Assembly (NCBI RefSeq): GCF_030646155.1
Contig: NZ_JAUTDN010000016.1
Span: 1 to 64,000 of the forward strand
Length of the DNA stretch: 64,000 bases
Source: Conexibacter sp. CPCC 205762
GTDB taxonomy: Bacteria > Actinomycetota > Thermoleophilia > Solirubrobacterales > Solirubrobacteraceae
Direction: 5' to 3'
A program made the position numbers and the translations under genes. Of the stretch, positions 47,057 through 54,570 are shown one piece after another; the first letter of the stretch is position 1, and each line of letters opens with the position of its first letter. The notes under the pieces were generated by a model. That model was given only the letters and a program-made list of their open reading frames with translations, was not told where the DNA came from and did no database searches.

Positions 47057-48472
47057 ATGCCGCGCACACCGACAGGTGAGGCGCTCGCCTACGAGCGCGC
47101 CGACGGCGGGGTCACCTGGTACGCGCGCTTCCGCGCCGAGGGCAGACGCCGCAGAGTCCGGCTCGGAACCGACCACGAGGGCTGGAACGAGACGCGCGCG
47201 GAGAACGCGGTCGCCGAGCTGGTCGACCAGGTCCGCCGCGGCACCTGGCGGCCGCCACCGGCGCGCACCGCCACCGCCGCCGCCTCGGCCGACCCGACCT
47301 TCCACGAGTTCGCCTCCGGCTGGTTCGCCGGCAAGGCGCGCGGGCTGGCGGCGCGCACGGTCGAGGACTACCAGTGGCGGCTGTCCAACCACCTGCTGCC
47401 GCACTTCAAGGACCACTGCCTGTCGGAGATCGACGTGCGCGCCGTCGACGGCTACCGCGCGGCGAAGCTGGCCGAGCGCGAGGCAGCCCGCGCCGCCGGC
47501 CTGCGCGGGCTCTCCAACGACAGCGTCAACGCGACGATCGCGCTGCTGGCGCAGATCCTCGACGTCGCCGCCGAGCACAAGCTGGCGGTCGAGCGGCCGA
47601 ACCCGGCGAAGGGGCGCCGGCGGCGACTGAAGACGCAGCGCGGGCGCCGCAGCTTCCTCGAGCCCGACCAGGCGGCCGCGCTGCTCGACGCCGCCGGCCG
47701 GCTCGACGCCGCCGGCGCGCTCAGCTGGGAGCAGGTGCTGGAGATCCGCGCCGCGAGCGCGTCGAACGTCGCGCTGGCGACGCGCTTCGGCGTCAGCGAC
47801 TCGCTCGTCTCGCGGATCCGCCGCGGCCTCGTCTGGCGCACCCCGGCGAGCGCGCCGGCGCGCCGAGCGCTGATCGCGACGCTGCTGCTGGCGGGACCGC
47901 GCGTCGCCGAGCTGTGCGCGCTCGACGTGCGCGACGTCGACCTGCCCAACCGCCGCCTGCTGATCGCCGGCTCCAAGAGCGACGCGGCCCGCCGCCAGGT
48001 CGTCCTCAGCGACCTGCTGCTGGAGGAGCTGACCGTCCAGCTGGCCCGCTGCGGCCCCGACGGCCCACTCTTCCCCAACACGCGCGGCGCGCGCTACACC
48101 CCCTCCGGCGTCCGCACGGCGGTGCTGACGCCGGCGGCGGAGCTGGCCGCCCGCACGCTGCCGGGCCTGCCGGCGGTGACGCCGCACACGCTGCGACGGA
48201 CCTTTATCTCGCTGCTGCTGGCCGGCGGCGCCGACGTCCCGTGGGTGATGGCGCAGGTCGGCCACACCGACCCGAAGGTGACGCTGCAGATCTACGCACA
48301 GGTGATCCAGTCGCGTCAGCGCGATTACGGCGCGCGCGTCGACCGCATGATCGCGGGCCGCGGCGAGCGGGACCAGGAACGGGACCAGTCCGCCATCCCG
48401 TTCCTGCCACGGCTGGCACCGGACGACCCCGCAACGACCGCGATCACCCTCGTGGCGGGCGATCCGGCGTGA
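47057..48472 (+). CDS. Tyrosine recombinase / integrase with internal HTH insertion
   Basis: 471 residues. There is an N-terminal arm-binding-like segment (about 8-65) and a core-binding SAM-like domain (about 80-180). The catalytic domain shows R282 (GPRVAELCALD), the H377-R380 pair (HTLRRTF), H403 (VGHTD) and Y413 (IYAQ). Residues about 222-262 insert a resolvase-type HTH (LSWEQVLEIRAASASNVALATRFGVSDSLVSRIRRGLVW) just before the catalytic Arg region. The stop lies one base before the tRNA-Thr that serves as the integration site. Confidence 0.9.
   Translation: MPRTPTGEALAYERADGGVTWYARFRAEGRRRRVRLGTDHEGWNETRAENAVAELVDQVRRGTWRPPPARTATAAASADPTFHEFASGWFAGKARGLAARTVEDYQWRLSNHLLPHFKDHCLSEIDVRAVDGYRAAKLAEREAARAAGLRGLSNDSVNATIALLAQILDVAAEHKLAVERPNPAKGRRRRLKTQRGRRSFLEPDQAAALLDAAGRLDAAGALSWEQVLEIRAASASNVALATRFGVSDSLVSRIRRGLVWRTPASAPARRALIATLLLAGPRVAELCALDVRDVDLPNRRLLIAGSKSDAARRQVVLSDLLLEELTVQLARCGPDGPLFPNTRGARYTPSGVRTAVLTPAAELAARTLPGLPAVTPHTLRRTFISLLLAGGADVPWVMAQVGHTDPKVTLQIYAQVIQSRQRDYGARVDRMIAGRGERDQERDQSAIPFLPRLAPDDPATTAITLVAGDPA
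48368..48388 (+). repeat. Putative integrase arm-type site (right)
   Basis: 21-base copy of 26675-26695 with one mismatch, inside the 3' end of the integrase gene and 114 bases from the attachment core. Confidence 0.6.
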
Positions 48473-48473
48473 A

Positions 48474-48545
48474 GCCCGAAAGGGGACTCGAACCCCTGAC
48501 CCCCTGTTTACAAGACAGGTGCTCTACCAGCTGAGCTATTCGGGC
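48474..48545 (-). tRNA. tRNA-Thr (anticodon UGU)
   Basis: 72 bases forming a full cloverleaf on the minus strand. The acceptor stem is GCCCGAA paired with TTCGGGC, the D-arm AGCTCAGCTGGTAGAGC, the anticodon stem CCTGT/ACAGG with loop CTTGTAA (anticodon TGT), and the T-arm AGGGGTTCGAATCCCCT. No CCA is encoded. The element's integrase gene ends one base away, and the attachment core lies in the anticodon arm. Confidence 0.95.
48503..48514 (+). repeat. Right attachment core (att) within tRNA-Thr
   Basis: CCTGTTTACAAG, identical to 26554-26565. The element restores the 3' half of the tRNA, so the gene stays functional after integration. Confidence 0.75.
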
Positions 48546-48629
48546 GCTGAATCAGCAGTCTACGCGTCAGGGGCGGTACGGTGCCGGGGCCGCGACGCGC
48601 CAATCTCTTCCGTACAGGAGTGTGCAGGA

Positions 48630-50168
48630 ATGCCCCGGATGGTCCTTCGTCGTGCTGTGATCGTCGCTGCCGCCTGCGGGCTGGCGGCCCCTGCGGCAGC
48701 GGATGCCGCCGTGCGCCACGCCGCGCCCGGCGGCAGCGGGAGCGCCTGCAGCGAGGCGGCGCCGTGCGACCTCACGACCGCGATCGAGGCCGCAGCGAGC
48801 GGCGACGAGGTCGTGATCGGTGCCGGCGACTACGCGCCCGGCGCGGGTATCAGCGGCGGGGAGATCGACGTTCACGGCGCCGCCGGGCAGGCGCGGCCGC
48901 GGATCAGATTCAACAGAGCGTTCGGGCTCAGCCTCTACGACGGCTCGCGGCTCAGCGACGTGGAGGTCACGACAACGGACATGGCCGGCGGCGCGGCGAT
49001 CTACTTCTCCGGCGAGCAGATCGAGCGTGTCGTCGCGCGCCACGCCGGCCTCGGCGCGGCGATCCGCGTCGCCGACGGCAGCGTCCCGCTGATCCGCGAC
49101 ACGCTCGCGGTCAACAGCGGCAGCGGCGCCGCGATCCGTGTCACCGGGCCGGGCTCCAACGGCGAGGTGCAGGCGCGGCTGGAGCAGGTGACGGCGATCG
49201 CGACCGGCGCTGCCGGCACCGCGCTGGCGGTCGACAGCTCCGCGGGCCGCAGCGCGATCGTCTCCGTCGACCGCTCGATCCTGCGCAACACCGCCGGCGG
49301 CGACGACGTGGGCCTGGCGCAGTTGGGCGCGGCGCTGCAGGTGACGACGACGCGCTCGGCGTTCGCCAGAGTCTCGAGAGCCGGCAGCCCGCTGCTGACG
49401 AGCGTCGGCACGATCAGCGCGGCGCCGCTGCTCGGCGGCCCCGAGTTCCAGCAGCTGGCGGGCTCGCCGACGATCGACGCCGGCGGCAGCGAGACCTCCG
49501 GCGCCTTCGACCTCGACGGCGACCCGCGCTGGCTCGGCAGCGCGACCGACGTCGGCGCCGACGAGTTCCGGCCGCAGCCTGTGACGCCCGCGGCGACGGC
49601 GCGGCAGCTCGGTCCGACCGCGGTCGCGGTCGACGCGACGCTCGACACCGGCGGGCTCGCCGGCAGCTGGCGCGTCGACTACGGGCCGACCGCCGCCTAC
49701 GGCGCGAGCACGGGGGAGCTGCCGCTCGTCGCCGCCCGCGGCTCGCGCGCGCTGACCGCCGCGCTCGCCGGCCTTGCCGCCGACGGCGACGTCCATTACC
49801 GCGTCACGCTCACAACCGCCGGCGGCACATCCCAGTCGGCCGACGGGGTCGTGCGGACCGCTGCGCCGGTGACGCTGCCGCCGGTCGTGCGCGAGCTGAC
49901 GAGAACCGTCACGAGAACGGTCGTCGCCGCGCCGAAGGTGAGCGCGGTGTCGGTCACGAGAAGAGCCGTCACCTTCACACTCGACGGCAGAGCGCGTGTC
50001 ACGGTGACGGTCAAGCGCGGGCGCAGAGCGGTCCGCACGATCGTCAGAACGCTCGCGGCCGGCCGCCGCACGGTCAGGCTGCCGCGGCTGGGCAGCGGCA
50101 GATTCAGCGTCAGCGTCCAGGCCGACGCGACCGGCAAGCCGGTCGTCAAGCCGCTGCGGATCCGCTGA
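48630..50168 (+). CDS. Secreted parallel beta-helix surface protein
   Basis: 512 residues from ATG 48630 (AGGAG nine bases upstream). The signal peptide ends near AAADAAV. Residues about 30-330 follow a right-handed beta-helix (pectate-lyase-like) plan, with short repeating strands, starting GSGSACSEAAPCDLTTAIEAAASGDEVVIGAGDY and closing with DLDGDPRW...DVGADEF, a common end of actinobacterial beta-helix proteins. A fibronectin-like module (about 345-430) and a basic beta-rich tail follow. Probably an exported polysaccharide-binding or structural protein. Confidence 0.78.
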   Translation: MPRMVLRRAVIVAAACGLAAPAAADAAVRHAAPGGSGSACSEAAPCDLTTAIEAAASGDEVVIGAGDYAPGAGISGGEIDVHGAAGQARPRIRFNRAFGLSLYDGSRLSDVEVTTTDMAGGAAIYFSGEQIERVVARHAGLGAAIRVADGSVPLIRDTLAVNSGSGAAIRVTGPGSNGEVQARLEQVTAIATGAAGTALAVDSSAGRSAIVSVDRSILRNTAGGDDVGLAQLGAALQVTTTRSAFARVSRAGSPLLTSVGTISAAPLLGGPEFQQLAGSPTIDAGGSETSGAFDLDGDPRWLGSATDVGADEFRPQPVTPAATARQLGPTAVAVDATLDTGGLAGSWRVDYGPTAAYGASTGELPLVAARGSRALTAALAGLAADGDVHYRVTLTTAGGTSQSADGVVRTAAPVTLPPVVRELTRTVTRTVVAAPKVSAVSVTRRAVTFTLDGRARVTVTVKRGRRAVRTIVRTLAAGRRTVRLPRLGSGRFSVSVQADATGKPVVKPLRIR

Positions 50169-50171
50169 GGC

Positions 50172-50522
50172 TCAGCAGCCGTCGGCGGGCAGGTTGCGCT
50201 CGGCCCAGAGCGCGATCTGCCCGAGCGCGGGCATCAGCGAGCTGCCGAGATCGGTCAGCGCGTAGGTGACGGCGACCGGCGGCCCCTCCTCGACGGTGCG
50301 GCTGATCAGGCCGCCGGCGGCGAGGTCGGCGAGGCGGGCGGAGAGGACCGAGTCGCTGATGCCGTCGATCGCGCGCGACAGCTCGCGGAAGCCGGCCGGG
50401 CCGCCGCTGAGGTGGCCGAGCACGACCGCGTTCCAGCGCTTGCCGAGGAATCTGAACGCCCGCGCCAACGCGTCGGAGGCGGTGATGCAGGCATCGGCGC
50501 TGTGCTGGACGTTCGCGGCCAC
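50172..50522 (-). CDS. HxlR-family transcriptional regulator
   Basis: 116 residues with the HxlR winged helix: ALARAFRFLGKRWNAVVLGHLSGGPAGFRELSRAIDGISDSVLSARLADLAAGGLISRTV. The N-terminal Cys (DACITAS) common in redox-responsive members is present. It is divergent from the LLM-BBE fusion gene, and an inverted repeat in the gap is its likely operator. Confidence 0.9.
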   Translation of the reverse strand: MAANVQHSADACITASDALARAFRFLGKRWNAVVLGHLSGGPAGFRELSRAIDGISDSVLSARLADLAAGGLISRTVEEGPPVAVTYALTDLGSSLMPALGQIALWAERNLPADGC

Positions 50523-50544
50523 GGTCCCAGTCTAGCTTCGACAG

Positions 50545-50569
50545 AGTCGCTACTATTTTAGAAGCGACT
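50545..50569. promoter_or_regulatory. Inverted repeat, likely HxlR operator
   Basis: AGTCGCT and AGCGACT flank an A/T-rich 11-base centre containing TACTAT. It lies between the two divergent genes in an otherwise GC-rich region. Confidence 0.6.
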
Positions 50570-50645
50570 ATTGAGATCGGTGCGCTACTGGCGCGCGGCG
50601 GACAGGCACCGCACGGCGCGAGCGGAAGCGCGGAAGGGACCCACC

Positions 50646-52955
50646 ATGGCCGACTACGGCCACGAACTCGCCTTCGGCACGTTCATCACCCCGCAGAACC
50701 AGCGGCCCGAGGAGGTCGTCGCGCTCGCGCAGCTGACCGAGCGCGCCGGGCTCGACCTCGCGACCTTCCAGGACCACCCGTACCAGCCGGCCTACCTCGA
50801 CACCTGGACGCTGCTGACCTGGGTCGCCGCCAGAACCGAGCGGCTGCGGATCGCCCCCAACGTCCTCAACCTGCCGCTGCGGCCGCCGGCCCCGCTCGCG
50901 CGCGCCGCCGCCAGCCTCGACCTGCTGTCCGGCGGGCGGCTGGAGCTGGGCCTCGGCGCCGGCGCCTTCTGGGACGCGATCGAGGCGATGGGCGGCCGCC
51001 GGCTGACGCCCGGCCAGGCCGTCGACGCGCTGTCGGAGTCGATCGACGCGATCCGGCAGCTGTGGGACGTCTCCGAGCGCGGCGGCGTCCGCGTCGAAGG
51101 CGAGCACGTGCGGGTGCGCGGCGCCAAGCGCGGCCCCGCGCCGGCGCACGAGGTCGAGCTGTGGATCGGCGCCTACAAGCCGCGCATGCTCAGACTGACC
51201 GGCAGCAAGGGCGACGGCTGGCTGCCGTCGCTCGCCTACCTGCCGCCCGAGCAGTTCGGCGCCGCCAACGGCGCGATCGACGCCGCCGCCGAGGAGGCCG
51301 GCCGCGACCCGCGCGCGATCCGCCGCCTGCTCAACGTCCAGGGCAGCTTCGCCGGCAGCGACCGCGGCTTCCTGCAGGGACCGCCGCAGCAGTGGATCGA
51401 GCAGCTGCTGGAGCTGGTGCTCGAGCACGGCTTCAGCACGTTCATCCTCGCCGGCGACGAGCCGAGCGCGATCGAGCGCTTCGGCGCGGAGGTCGCGCCG
51501 GCGCTGCGCGAGGCGGTCGCGCGTGAGCGGCAGGCCGCCGGGACCGAGACCGGGGCGGTGATCCGCGACCCAAAAGCACGCGCCCTCCGGCGTGAGGGCA
51601 TCGACTACGAGGCCGTCCCGGCCACGCTGACGCACGCCGCCGTCGAGCCGGGCGACCGCGCCTACGGCTCGGTCCGCTCGACCTACGTCCGCACCGGCTC
51701 GCCCGGCCTCGTGCTGCGGCCGCGCGACGCCGAGCAGGTCCGCGAGGCGCTCCTGTACGCGAACGAGCAGGACGTGCCGCTGGCGATCCGCAGCGGCGGC
51801 CACGGCATCAGCGGCCGCTCGACCAACGACGGCGGGATCGTGATCGACCTCGGCGCGCTGAACGGCGTCGAGCTGCTAGACGGCGACAGCGGCCTCGTGC
51901 GGCTCGGCCCCGGCGCGCGCTGGGGCGAGGTTGCGGCCGCGCTGCAACCGCACGGGCTCGCGATCAGCTCCGGCGACTACGGCGACGTCGGCGTCGGCGG
52001 CCTCGCGACGACCGGCGGGCTCGGCTTCCTCGCACGCAAGCACGGCCTCACGATCGACCGCGTCCGCGCCGCCGAGCTGGTGCTCGCCGACGGCAGCCGC
52101 GTGCGCGCCGACGCGACGAGCGACCCGCAGCTGCTGTGGGCGGTGCGGGGCGCGGGCGCGAACTTCGGCATCGTGACGGCGCTGGAGCTGGAGGCCGCGC
52201 GCGTCGAGCAGGTGATCCACGCGACGATGGTGTTCGAGGCGAGCGCGGAGCTGCTGGAGCGCTGGGGCGCGCTCGTCGAGGCCGCCCCGCGCGAGCTGAC
52301 GAGCTTCCTGTCGCTGTGGGCGCAGCGCGGCCGTTCACCGCTCGTCCAGACCCACACCGTCTGGGCCGGCGACGACGCCGAGGCCGCGACCGACGCGCTG
52401 ACGCCGCTGCTGCGCGCCGGAACGCTGCTCGACCAGCAGGCCCAGCTCGTCCCCTACGCCGCCGTCGTGCCCGCGCACCGCAACCAGCACCACGGCGGGC
52501 TGCGTTCGCCCGCGATCCGCGCCGGGCTCGTCAACTCGATCACGCCGGAGCTGGCGGCGGCGATCATGGAGCTGGCCTCGAGCGGCGCGGCGCCGATGGC
52601 GCAGCTGCGCGCCGTCGGCGGCGCCGTCAACGACCTCGCGCCGGAGGCGACCGCCTACGCCCACCGCCACCAGCGCTTCTCGCTCAACGCGGTCGGCGCG
52701 CGGCTGGCGACGCTGAACCCGCTGTGGGACGAGCGGATCGCGCCGCACGTCGACGGCCTCTACCTCAGCTTCGACACCGACCCGCGGCCGCAGCGGCTGG
52801 CCGAGGCCTTCCCCGGCGCGACGCTGACGAGACTGCGGCGGCTGAAGGCGATCTACGACCCCGCCAACCGCTTCGACCAGAACTACGCGATCCCGCCGGC
52901 GGCGGGCGCAGACGCGGACGGCTCGGCCGCGGAGGCGGAGCCGGCGCTCGCCTAG
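50646..52955 (+). CDS. Fusion of LLM-class oxidoreductase and BBE-type FAD-linked oxidase
   Basis: 769 residues. Residues about 1-310 are a luciferase-like F420/flavin barrel (ELAFGTFITPQNQRPEEVVALAQLTERAGLDLATFQDHPYQ; LLSGGRLELGLGAGAFWDAI). Residues about 355-765 are an FAD-binding PCMH and berberine-bridge domain: LAIRSGGHGISG (His for covalent FAD), GVGGLATTGGLGFLARKHGLTID and a C-terminal YDPANRFDQNYAIPP. The second covalent Cys of many BBE enzymes is absent. Two redox modules in one chain suggest sequential oxidation of one substrate. HxlR is the probable regulator. Confidence 0.88.
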   Translation: MADYGHELAFGTFITPQNQRPEEVVALAQLTERAGLDLATFQDHPYQPAYLDTWTLLTWVAARTERLRIAPNVLNLPLRPPAPLARAAASLDLLSGGRLELGLGAGAFWDAIEAMGGRRLTPGQAVDALSESIDAIRQLWDVSERGGVRVEGEHVRVRGAKRGPAPAHEVELWIGAYKPRMLRLTGSKGDGWLPSLAYLPPEQFGAANGAIDAAAEEAGRDPRAIRRLLNVQGSFAGSDRGFLQGPPQQWIEQLLELVLEHGFSTFILAGDEPSAIERFGAEVAPALREAVARERQAAGTETGAVIRDPKARALRREGIDYEAVPATLTHAAVEPGDRAYGSVRSTYVRTGSPGLVLRPRDAEQVREALLYANEQDVPLAIRSGGHGISGRSTNDGGIVIDLGALNGVELLDGDSGLVRLGPGARWGEVAAALQPHGLAISSGDYGDVGVGGLATTGGLGFLARKHGLTIDRVRAAELVLADGSRVRADATSDPQLLWAVRGAGANFGIVTALELEAARVEQVIHATMVFEASAELLERWGALVEAAPRELTSFLSLWAQRGRSPLVQTHTVWAGDDAEAATDALTPLLRAGTLLDQQAQLVPYAAVVPAHRNQHHGGLRSPAIRAGLVNSITPELAAAIMELASSGAAPMAQLRAVGGAVNDLAPEATAYAHRHQRFSLNAVGARLATLNPLWDERIAPHVDGLYLSFDTDPRPQRLAEAFPGATLTRLRRLKAIYDPANRFDQNYAIPPAAGADADGSAAEAEPALA

Positions 52956-53173
52956 ATGATCCCGGCCTCTTCCAGCTCCGCTCGCCAGGCGGCCGGGCGG
53001 GCGGGGCCGTCGTGGACGATCACGACGGCGTCGGCTCTGTCGGTCGGCAGCACGTCGACGACCTCGGGGAAGAGGTACAGCTCCGAGCGCACCAGCGCCG
53101 CTGCCATCGAGCGCGGGGTCAGGTCGGTGCCGAGCGAGAGCTGCGTCGCCCAGACGAATTCACCGGTGCTCAT
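52952..53173 (-). CDS. Small hypothetical protein
   Basis: 73 residues starting MSTGEFVWATQLSLGTDLTP, with DAVVIVHDGPARPAAW near the end. The stop codon overlaps the stop of the converging fusion gene on a shared CTAG. No family recognised. Confidence 0.5.
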   Translation of the reverse strand: MSTGEFVWATQLSLGTDLTPRSMAAALVRSELYLFPEVVDVLPTDRADAVVIVHDGPARPAAWRAELEEAGII

Positions 53174-53190
53174 CGGCAGCGCTCCATCGG

Positions 53191-53427
53191 TCAGTAACGG
53201 GTCGGCGGGCCGGCCGGCGGCTGCGGGCCAGGCGGGGTGCCCGGGCCGGGGTCGCGGTCGCGGTTGGCGAGCGCCAGCATCGTCAGCGCGATCACGAGGG
53301 CGGCGCCGCCCGCGATCATCAGGATCAGCCCGACCGTTCTCAGGTCGACGCCCGCCACCTGCTTGGTGACGGCGAAGCGCAGGATCGCGCCGATCGCGAT
53401 GACGAAGATCGAGCCGCCTATCGACAT
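53191..53427 (-). CDS. DUF6458-like small membrane protein
   Basis: 78 residues with two membrane helices (SIFVIAIGAILRFAV and VGLILMIAGGAALVIALTMLAL) joined by VDLRTVG, the pattern of DUF6458 proteins of Actinobacteria, plus a Pro-rich tail. TAGGAT lies six bases before the ATG, so the message is probably leaderless. Role unknown. Confidence 0.75.
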   Translation of the reverse strand: MSIGGSIFVIAIGAILRFAVTKQVAGVDLRTVGLILMIAGGAALVIALTMLALANRDRDPGPGTPPGPQPPAGPPTRY

Positions 53428-53433
53428 GCGGCC

Positions 53434-53439
53434 ATCCTA
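53434..53439 (-). promoter_or_regulatory. -10 box for the DUF6458 gene
   Basis: TAGGAT, minus strand, six bases before the ATG. The TAG is also the stop codon of the upstream permease gene. Confidence 0.45.
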
Positions 53440-54534
53440 ACCCGTCTGCGACGACTCCACTCCGGTGACCGTCAGCTCGGCGGCCCGCTGCTCGGTCCGC
53501 CAGGTCCACCAGTCTCTCGCGGCGATCTGCAGCGAGGCGGCGACCGGGACGGCCAGCAGCGCGCCCGGGATCCCCAGCAGCGTGCCGCCGCAGAGGACGG
53601 CGAAGATCACCCCGAACGGGTGGATGCCGACGGCGCGGTTCTGGATCCGCGGCTGGATCAGGTTGTTCTCGACCTGCTGGTAGACGATCGCCCACACGAC
53701 CCAGATGATCGTGTCGAGCGGGAAGTCGGAGAAGACCGTGACGATGCCGACGATGACGGCGCCGAGCGTCGCGCCGACCATCGGGATCAGGTCGAACAAC
53801 GCCGTCAGGACCGCCAACGGCGCCGCGAACGGGATCCCCAGGATCGTCAGCACGATGAACGTCGTCACACCGGCGACGAACGCCTGGAACAGCGCGCCCG
53901 CGACGTAGGCGCCGACCGCCTGCCCCATTCTCTCCAGCGTGTTGCCCATCCGTCTGGCGCGCTCGGCTGGTTGCAACGCCAGCAGCGCGCGTGTCCAGCG
54001 TGGTCCGCTGCCGAGGATGAACGCGACCATGATGAAGATCGTCACCGCCGCGAAGATCGAGTTGACGATCCCGACGCCGACGTCGCCGAGCAGCTTCGCC
54101 GCGTCACCCGCTCTGGAGGGCAGGTCGTTCGCCCAGTCCTGCACCTTTCTGGTGATGTCGTACTGGTCGTTGATTCTCTGCAGGCGCTCGTTGTCGTTCA
54201 CCCATCTGGTGAACTCCTTCGCGTAGTCGGGCACCTTCTCGACCAGCTTCGTGCCCTCTCTGACGATCGGCGGCACGACGATCGCGACCGCCGCGACCGG
54301 CACCAGCAGCACGCCGAGCAGCGTCAGCGTGATCGCGAAGCCGCGCTTCATCCGCCGGCTCAGCCACGCGACCGGGCCCGACAGCGCGACCGCGATGAAG
54401 GTCGCGATCAGCAGCCAGCCGATCGGCTTGCGCAGCAGGTATACGAGGTACAGGCCGGCGACGACCGCCAGCACGGTGACCGTCGTCGTGAAGACGGTCC
54501 GCGCAAGCGATCCCTGCCGTGGGTCGGCGTTCAT
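53437..54534 (-). CDS. AI-2E family transporter (PerM-like permease)
   Basis: 365 residues with about eight membrane helices. The family features are the N-terminal pair (LAVVAGLYLVYLLRKPIGWLLIATFIAVALSGPVAWL), a long extracytoplasmic helical region (about 85-150) and the conserved C-terminal block ALFDLIPMVGATLGAVIVG, then YQQVENNLIQPRIQNRAVGIHPFGVI. Members export small molecules or act as Na+/H+ antiporters; the substrate here is unknown. Confidence 0.87.
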   Translation of the reverse strand: MNADPRQGSLARTVFTTTVTVLAVVAGLYLVYLLRKPIGWLLIATFIAVALSGPVAWLSRRMKRGFAITLTLLGVLLVPVAAVAIVVPPIVREGTKLVEKVPDYAKEFTRWVNDNERLQRINDQYDITRKVQDWANDLPSRAGDAAKLLGDVGVGIVNSIFAAVTIFIMVAFILGSGPRWTRALLALQPAERARRMGNTLERMGQAVGAYVAGALFQAFVAGVTTFIVLTILGIPFAAPLAVLTALFDLIPMVGATLGAVIVGIVTVFSDFPLDTIIWVVWAIVYQQVENNLIQPRIQNRAVGIHPFGVIFAVLCGGTLLGIPGALLAVPVAASLQIAARDWWTWRTEQRAAELTVTGVESSQTG

Positions 54535-54570
54535 CGGGTGCTGATTCGCGCCGCGCGGCGCGGCTCCTGC

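Larger units (their letters stand above)
26554..48514 (+). mobile_element. Integrated headless contractile-tail (tailocin-like) element in tRNA-Thr
   Basis: An element of about 22 kb bounded by a 12-base direct repeat (CCTGTTTACAAG) that corresponds to the anticodon loop and 3' stem strand of the tRNA-Thr at its right end. Contents in order: HTH regulator (minus), endolysin, holin, two completion-type proteins, sheath, tube, frameshifting chaperone, tape measure, LysM, hub, spike, gp25, gpJ, fibres, gpI, membrane proteins, RHH regulator (minus), divergent repressor and Cro-like genes, replication-initiation genes, excisionase-like gene and integrase. Reading every long frame, I find no terminase, portal, maturation protease, scaffold or major capsid gene. 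It is either a mobile tailocin or a prophage that lost its head module. Confidence 0.85.

Noticed and set aside
26554-48514. Extracellular contractile injection system (eCIS) of the Streptomyces/PVC type
   Set aside because: No AAA+ ATPase, DUF4157/DUF4255 or other eCIS marker genes are seen. The gene order and the lysis, repressor and integrase genes fit a PBSX/P2-like phage tail instead.
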